Assembly: GCF_964642095.1 (NCBI RefSeq)
Contig: NZ_OZ209244.1
Coordinates: 1,178,001 to 1,242,000 of the forward strand
DNA from: Fretibacterium fastidiosum
GTDB taxonomy: Bacteria > Synergistota > Synergistia > Synergistales > Aminobacteriaceae
Direction of reading: 5' to 3'
Length of the DNA stretch: 64,000 nucleotides
Shown here: in pieces, positions 59,574 through 64,000 of the stretch
Layout of the letters: each line of letters begins with the position of its first letter
Numbering within the stretch: position 1 is the stretch's first letter
Translations under genes and position numbers: made by a program
The notes under the pieces: model-generated
Database searches by the model: none
Seen by the model: the letters and a program-made list of their open reading frames with translations, nothing else
What the model was told of the DNA's origin: nothing

Positions 59574-60481
59574 TCCCGCGCCCCAAGCCGGAGCGGTTTC
59601 GCCTGCGCCGGACGATGCTGTTCATGAACGCACAGAGGCCCGGCCTGATCAAGGACGCCTACGTCTACGGCGCGGACTCCATCATGCTGGACCTGGAGGA
59701 CGCCGTGGCGGAGAACCAGAAGGACTCCGCCCGCTTCTCGCTGTACCATGCGCTGAAGGAGGTCGATTACGGGGACACGGAGGTCATCGTCCGCATCAAC
59801 GGGCTGGATACGCCCCACTGGCGCGAGGACGTCCGCGTCTGCGTGGCGGGGGGCGCCGACGGGCTCCGCATCGCCAAGACCGAGAGCGCTCAGGACGTCC
59901 GGGCCGTGGAGGAGGCGACGCTGGCCGCGGAGCGCGAGTTTGGCGTCGAGGAGGGGCGGACGCTGCTCATGGCGGCCATCGAGAGCCCCAAGGGCGTCCT
60001 GAACGCCTATGAGATCTGCACGGCGTCGCCGCGGCTCTTCGGCGTCGCGATATCGGGCGGCGACTACCGAAAGTGTATGCAGGTCAAGGTGGTGCCGGGC
60101 GGCATCGAGATGCTGGCGGCCCGGGGGCACCTGCTCATCGCCGCGCGGGCGGCGGGGGTGCAGTGCTTCGACACGGTGTTCACCAACCTGGACGACGACG
60201 AGGGCTTCCGCGCGGAGGTCCAGCAGAACAAGGACATGGGCTTTGACGGAAAGTCCCTGATCAACCCCCGCCAGATCTCGATCGTCCACGAGATGCTGGC
60301 CCCCACGCAGAGGGAGATCGCGGACGCGGAGAAGATCGTTCGAGCCTTCCGCGAGAACGCGGATAAGGGCGTCGGCGTCTTTACGATCAACGGCAAGATG
60401 GTCGACGTGGCCTTCGTCCCCGGAGCGGAGCGCGTGATCCGGCTTGCCAAGGCGAGCGGTGTGTACGAGGGGGACCTTTAG
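59570..60481 (+). CDS. citE: Citrate lyase beta subunit (citryl-ACP lyase)
   Basis: A 303-residue CitE cleaving citryl-ACP to acetyl-ACP and oxaloacetate. Family elements: RRTMLFMNAQRPGLIKDAYV, YGADSIMLDLEDAVAENQKD (metal-binding acidic residues), VIVRINGLDTPHWREDV, AAIESPKGVLNAYEI and GFDGKSLINPRQI. ATG overlaps the citD stop. One base separates its stop from the citF ATG. Confidence 0.93.
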   Translation: MIPRPKPERFRLRRTMLFMNAQRPGLIKDAYVYGADSIMLDLEDAVAENQKDSARFSLYHALKEVDYGDTEVIVRINGLDTPHWREDVRVCVAGGADGLRIAKTESAQDVRAVEEATLAAEREFGVEEGRTLLMAAIESPKGVLNAYEICTASPRLFGVAISGGDYRKCMQVKVVPGGIEMLAARGHLLIAARAAGVQCFDTVFTNLDDDEGFRAEVQQNKDMGFDGKSLINPRQISIVHEMLAPTQREIADAEKIVRAFRENADKGVGVFTINGKMVDVAFVPGAERVIRLAKASGVYEGDL

Positions 60482-60482
60482 G

Positions 60483-62039
60483 ATGAAGAACGCAGTCGGC
60501 AGAGAGATACCCGACGAGCTGCTGAAGGAGGGCTGGAAGGTCTACCAGGGTGCGGGGCACCGCGACGGCGAGCTCCTGAAGAAGCGGGGCCCGCGCACGC
60601 GCATCGGCGAGAAGCCCCAGGGAAGCAAGCTGGTGGGGAGCCTTCGGGAGGCCATTCAGCGGTGCGGGCTGAGGGACGGCATGACGATCTCCTTCCACCA
60701 CCACTTCCGGGACGGCGACTACGTCGCCAACCTGGTGATGAAGGAGGTGGCGGAGCTGGGCATCCGGGACGTCACCATCGCGGCCTCCAGCCTGGGCGCC
60801 GCCCACGACCCGATCGCCCGTTACATCGAGGAGGGCATCGTGACGGGGCTGCAGACCAGCGGCATCCGGGGCCGGATGGGGGAGGTGGTCTCCCAGGGCA
60901 GGCTGAGGACGCCCGCCATCCTGCGCAGCCACGGCGGACGGGTCCGCGCCATCGAGGAGGGGGAGGTTCACATCGACGTGGCCTTCATCGGCGCGCCGAC
61001 CTCCGACGAGTGCGGCAACGCGCGGGCCGTGGGCGGGCGCAGCGACTGCGGCGTGCTGTCCTACGCCATGGCGGACGCGGAGTACGCCGACAGGGTGGTC
61101 GTCGTCACGGACACGCTGGTCCCCTATCCCAACTTCCCCGCCAGCATTCACGGCATCGACGTGGATTACGTCGTCAAGGTGGACGAGATCGGGGACCCAA
61201 AGAAGATCGCCACGGCCGCAGCGCGCATGACCCAGAACCCCAGGGACCTGATGATGGCGGAGACGGCGGCGAAGGTCATGGCCGCCACGCCCTGGTTCAA
61301 GGACGGCTTCAGCTTTCAGACGGGGGCGGGCGGGCCCTCCCTGGCCGTGAACCGCTTCATCGAGCCCCTGATGCGCGAGCGCGGCATCCGGATGCGGTGG
61401 GCCATCGGCGGCATCACGGGCTCCATCTGCGAGCTGATGGACAAGGGGCTGGTGGACGCGATCCTCGACACTCAGGACTTCGACGTCGCCGCCATCGAGC
61501 ACATCGGGAAGAGCCCCCACCACTTTGAGATCTCCGCCAGCGAGTACGCCAACCCGGCCAACAAGGGCGCGCTGATCAACAAGCTGGACTTCGTCGTCCT
61601 CGCGGCTCTGGAGGTGGACACGGACTTCAACGTCAACGTCATCACGGGATCGGACGGCGTTCTGCGGGGCGCGCCGGGCGGGCACCCGGACACGGCGGCC
61701 TCCGCCAGGTGCTGCATCATCGTGACGCCCCTGACGCGCGGGCGCATGCCCACGGTCTGCGAGAGCGTCGTGACCGTCACGACGCCGGGGGACTGCGTGG
61801 ACGTTTTGGTGACGGACTACGGCACGGCGGTGAACCCTGCCCGGCAGGATATCGTCGAGTGTCTGGACAAGGCGGGCATCCGGCACGTGCCCATCAAGGC
61901 GCTTCAGGAGAAGGCCTATGCGCTGGTGGGCCGGCCGGACCCGCTGCGGTGGAAGGACCGGGTCGTCGCCATCCTGGAGGCGCGGGACGGCAGCATCCTG
62001 GACGTGGTGCGGGAGGTCATGCCCTACGAACCACTTTAA
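60483..62039 (+). CDS. citF: Citrate lyase alpha subunit (citrate CoA/ACP-transferase)
   Basis: A 518-residue CitF that exchanges acetyl for citryl on the carrier protein. It opens MKNAVGREIPDELLKEGWKV YQGAG, and has TISFHHHFRDGDYVANLVMK, VDVAFIGAPTSDECGNA in type, GGITGSICELMDKGLVDAIL and GSDGVLRGAPGGHPDTAASA. ATG at 60483 follows GAGGGGG. Its TAA (62037-62039) abuts the first base of a repeat copy, so the repeat forms the whole 3' end of the transcript. Confidence 0.95.
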   Translation: MKNAVGREIPDELLKEGWKVYQGAGHRDGELLKKRGPRTRIGEKPQGSKLVGSLREAIQRCGLRDGMTISFHHHFRDGDYVANLVMKEVAELGIRDVTIAASSLGAAHDPIARYIEEGIVTGLQTSGIRGRMGEVVSQGRLRTPAILRSHGGRVRAIEEGEVHIDVAFIGAPTSDECGNARAVGGRSDCGVLSYAMADAEYADRVVVVTDTLVPYPNFPASIHGIDVDYVVKVDEIGDPKKIATAAARMTQNPRDLMMAETAAKVMAATPWFKDGFSFQTGAGGPSLAVNRFIEPLMRERGIRMRWAIGGITGSICELMDKGLVDAILDTQDFDVAAIEHIGKSPHHFEISASEYANPANKGALINKLDFVVLAALEVDTDFNVNVITGSDGVLRGAPGGHPDTAASARCCIIVTPLTRGRMPTVCESVVTVTTPGDCVDVLVTDYGTAVNPARQDIVECLDKAGIRHVPIKALQEKAYALVGRPDPLRWKDRVVAILEARDGSILDVVREVMPYEPL

Positions 62040-62371
62040 TACCAAATCGCGTCTAATGTGGATTGCCTCCCCTGAAAGGGGAGGTGCCGCCAAGGGCGGC
62101 GGAGGGGTTCAGCCAGACGACACGACTTACGGACGCCGACAGGCGGTCGGCGTCGTGTCGGTCGGCTGTGCCTCCACAAGGCAATTGATTGCCTTGTGGA
62201 GGCGTTGACGGGGAATGTCAGACAGGCGCGTCTTATGAAAAACACCCCTCCCCTTCGGGGAGCCTTCCGGCTGCCGTTCGCTACCGCTCACGGGCCGTCA
62301 GTCCCAGCCCCTTCGGGGTAGCCCCCCTGCAGGGGGGGCCTTTCTTGCCCTTCTTTAAACGCGAATTGGTA
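62040..62371 (+). repeat. MITE-like modular repeat, copy C
   Basis: 332 bp, TACCAAATCGCGTCTAATGT at the left and AACGCGAATTGGTA at the right. It has the CCTCCCCTGAAAGGGGAGGT edge, a single Z stem-loop, a CAAGGCAATTGATTGCCTTG palindrome, and the uninterrupted GCCCCCCTGCAGGGGGGGCC right tail where copy A carries the IS21-family insertion. A TAA flanks each side (TAA|TACC...GGTA|TAA), a possible 3-bp target duplication. Confidence 0.85.
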
Positions 62372-62404
62372 TAAGGTGCGGCTCGCAGGGCCGCCGGCCG
62401 CACG

Positions 62405-62434
62405 CGGGGGACGCCGAAGGGCGTCCCCCGTTTT
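62405..62434 (+). terminator. Terminator after the tct-cit operon
   Basis: CGGGGGACGCC GAAG GGCGTCCCCCG followed by TTTT. It lies beyond repeat copy C, so the repeat would be transcribed with citF. Confidence 0.9.
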
Positions 62435-62465
62435 GTGTTGGCTTGCACCGGCTTGTATCGTCGCG

Positions 62466-62493
62466 TTGATTTTGTCCCCCGATTTTGTACAAT
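62466..62493 (+). promoter_or_regulatory. Promoter for cas6
   Basis: TTGATT (62466-62471) and TACAAT (62488-62493) with a 16-base spacer, 40 bases before the cas6 start. Confidence 0.6.
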
Positions 62494-62533
62494 AGGAGCG
62501 GCCTGATATTGCCCGATGGAGGGAGGAATTTCC

Positions 62534-63292
62534 GTGCACATCACCCTGTGGTTTGAAGCGCCCGATCGTGGGGCGGAGGACGCCTTTATCCGCGTCCCGC
62601 GCTCCAACCTGCACCTGTTTCAGTCCCTGATCTACTCCGTTCTGCCGCCGGATCGGGCGGCGTTCCTGCACGACGAGGGCTACCGCGTCTATGGACGGCG
62701 GATGAAGCTCTTTGCCATGAGCTGGCCCATCGCGGCCCGCATGCCGAGCTTCGAGGCGGAGGCGGTTCGCTTCCCCCTGCCCGTCCGGCTGGTGATCTCG
62801 ACGCCCGTGACGGACACCATGGACGGCGTCGCTGGGGGCGCTCTGGCCGCGCGGGAGCTTCGCATCGGCAACAACGTCGTCCTCTGCAGCCGCGTCCTTG
62901 CGGAGCAGCAGTGGGCGAAAGGGGAGAGCCTGACGGTTCGGACGCTCTCGCCCATCTCCTGCTACTCCCAGACGGAGCGGGAGGGCAGGCCCTACACCGT
63001 CTACCTGGCGCCGGAGGACCCGGCCTTTGCCGTCTCGGTCCACAACAACCTGCTGCGCAAGTTCCGGGCCCTGTATCCGGACCGCGAGCCGCCCAGCGGG
63101 GACGTGAGCGTCAAGCCCCTGGGCAAGGTCCGCGAGCGCGCGGCGCTCTTCAGCCCCAAGACCCGCTTCCCCATCAAGGGATGGGACGGACGCTTCCGCC
63201 TCGAAGGGCCGCGGGAGCTTTTGCAGGTTGCCCTTGACTGCGGCCTGGGCGCGAAGAACAGCGCGGGATGGGGGTGCGTGACGAAGGAGTAG
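62534..63292 (+). CDS. cas6: CRISPR-associated endoribonuclease Cas6
   Basis: A 252-residue Cas6, which cuts pre-crRNA within the repeats. Two ferredoxin-like halves are evident; His46 in AAFLHDEGYR is the likely catalytic His, FRALYPDREP and SVKPLGKVRERAALFSPKTR are family-like, and the C-terminal Gly-rich loop is GLGAKNSAGWGCV. GTG at 62534 has GGAGGGAGGAA upstream. Likely first gene of a type I-B locus that continues off the right edge. Confidence 0.92.
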   Translation: MHITLWFEAPDRGAEDAFIRVPRSNLHLFQSLIYSVLPPDRAAFLHDEGYRVYGRRMKLFAMSWPIAARMPSFEAEAVRFPLPVRLVISTPVTDTMDGVAGGALAARELRIGNNVVLCSRVLAEQQWAKGESLTVRTLSPISCYSQTEREGRPYTVYLAPEDPAFAVSVHNNLLRKFRALYPDREPPSGDVSVKPLGKVRERAALFSPKTRFPIKGWDGRFRLEGPRELLQVALDCGLGAKNSAGWGCVTKE

Positions 63293-63342
63293 AGGACGAA
63301 AGCCTGCGTCCGCAGGACGTTTCCTGATGTAGGGCTGGAAAC

Positions 63343-63436
63343 GTGGTTTGTTTCATCATGTTTCTTTAAAACTTCCTGATAAAAGGGATAAAACAAACCA
63401 CTAAATATTGACATTTTCATGAGGGTGCATTAGACT
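63343..63436 (+). promoter_or_regulatory. Inverted repeat and promoter between cas6 and the cas8b-like gene
   Basis: GTGGTTTGTTT (63343-63353) and AAACAAACCAC (63391-63401) are perfect inverted complements. Just after them are TTGACA (63408-63413), a 17-base spacer and TAGACT (63431-63436). The interference genes thus seem to have their own promoter, with a possible operator or cas6 transcript hairpin directly upstream. Confidence 0.65.
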
Positions 63437-63477
63437 TGTTTTGAAGGGAATGAGCTTCAGTTCAAGGAGGTGTTGTT

Positions 63478-64000
63478 TTGGGTTTCGTTGACGCGCTGCA
63501 TGCGCTGGGGCGCAGGGAGTTGGAGCGGTCAGGGAGTGGCGAGTTCGCGGACGTCGACAGTTTTTGCCAGATGCCGATGGATTTGATCGAATCCGACGAT
63601 GAATCGGCACGGCGACTGCCGGGAAAGGAACTCCAGATCTGGCTGGACGTGCCGGATAGCAAGGCGGAGTGCCTCGATGTGAGGGGAATCCGAAAGATCG
63701 AGATCGCGGACTTTTGGGGAGGAGGGGGCGATGATCGAGCGAAGAAGCGCCGCTATCTCTACCGGGATCCTGTAAGCCCGGCTGCGACGTGGCGGTATTC
63801 GCCGCTCTACAAGCTGGGCAAGGGGGTGGCGGACGGCCAAAAGGCCTTGATGGGAGATGGAAATTGGAAGGACGACAGGAGTTCACGATTCTTCAAACTC
63901 CACAAATCGACGCTGTTGGCCTTTGAGGAGCAGGGTGTCTTATCGCCGGGCAGCGTGGACCGCATCATGGACGCCCTTGTCGAAAGGGTAGAGCGGTTGG
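63478..64000 (+). CDS. cas8b: Cas8b-like (Csh1/TM1802-type) protein, N-terminal part (cut by window edge)
   Basis: 174 residues are visible, starting LGFVDALHALGRRELERSGS at TTG 63478, seven bases after AAGGAGG. The segment AATWRYSPLYKLGKG and LYRDPVSP in front of it match the opening of type I-B large subunits (Csh1/TM1802 families), and QIWLDVPDSKAECLDVRGIR also fits. Cas8b recognises the PAM within Cascade. The rest of the operon (expected cas7, cas5, cas3, cas4-1-2 and the array) lies beyond the window. Subtype call rests on cas6 linkage and these motifs. Confidence 0.7.
   Translation, partial: MGFVDALHALGRRELERSGSGEFADVDSFCQMPMDLIESDDESARRLPGKELQIWLDVPDSKAECLDVRGIRKIEIADFWGGGGDDRAKKRRYLYRDPVSPAATWRYSPLYKLGKGVADGQKALMGDGNWKDDRSSRFFKLHKSTLLAFEEQGVLSPGSVDRIMDALVERVERL

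Noticed and set aside
62372..63477. CRISPR array near cas6
   Set aside because: No regularly spaced direct repeats of 25-40 bases are present; the only repeat is a single inverted pair.

Overview
The window looks like a chromosomal segment from a strictly anaerobic, GC-rich member of the Synergistota (family Synergistaceae is likely; the genus is not resolved). The main grounds are two proteins ending in a Synerg-CTERM-type tail (Ser/Gly-rich stretch, Gly-Cys-Asp, hydrophobic helix, Arg cluster), an oxygen-sensitive class III ribonucleotide reductase, a citrate lyase/tripartite tricarboxylate transporter cluster, NhaC, and a dense family of intergenic repeats. Housekeeping genes have strong GC-rich codon bias. 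Accessory islands at about 0.9-2.1 kb, 16.0-17.6 kb and 19.3-24.0 kb are clearly lower in GC.

Layout. 1-0.4 kb: 5' part of a class II aldolase gene. 0.6-2.3 kb: accessory island with a frameshifted ribbon-helix-helix-like gene, a transposase remnant and a solitary TIR-domain gene. 2.3-6.6 kb: DUF2339/DUF3999 membrane pair. 7.1-15.8 kb: polA (minus), then gltX, glgB and a GH57 gene (plus). 16-18.5 kb: toxin-antitoxin island (intact MNT nucleotidyltransferase with a broken HEPN partner, mazEF, integrase stub). 18.85-24.4 kb: two inverted copies of a modular repeat bracketing a Fic operon; one copy is split by a complete IS21-family element with a 5-bp target duplication. 24.5-29.9 kb: tRNA-Ala, nhaC, nrdG and nrdD, with a cobalamin riboswitch and terminator ahead of nrdD. 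30-43.5 kb: MerR-type regulator, Synerg-CTERM protein, holA, hpf, MBL-fold protein, a large SNF2 helicase, GT39-like protein, Sel1-repeat protein, isochorismatase-family hydrolase, proB. 43.5-50.7 kb: two Rpn-type PD-(D/E)XK genes and a 982-residue surface protein set among repeats. 51-55.8 kb: pstSCAB and an Mrp-type ATPase. 56-62 kb: tctCBA-citDEF. 62.5-64 kb: start of a CRISPR-Cas locus (cas6 and a partial cas8b-like gene); no CRISPR array lies inside the window.

How genes work together. tctCBA would import citrate or a related tricarboxylate and citDEF would cleave it to acetate and oxaloacetate; the accessory genes citC/citG/citX are not in the window. nrdDG supplies deoxynucleotides anaerobically and is probably shut off by B12, which suggests a B12-dependent reductase elsewhere. 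pstSCAB imports phosphate. glgB and the GH57 gene form an alpha-glucan pair. The rest of the interest lies in mobile and conflict elements: TIR, MNT/HEPN, MazEF, Fic, Rpn nucleases, IS21, CRISPR-Cas and the modular repeat family. The most unusual structure is that repeat family, in which distinct palindromic stem-loop cassettes are exchanged between copies.
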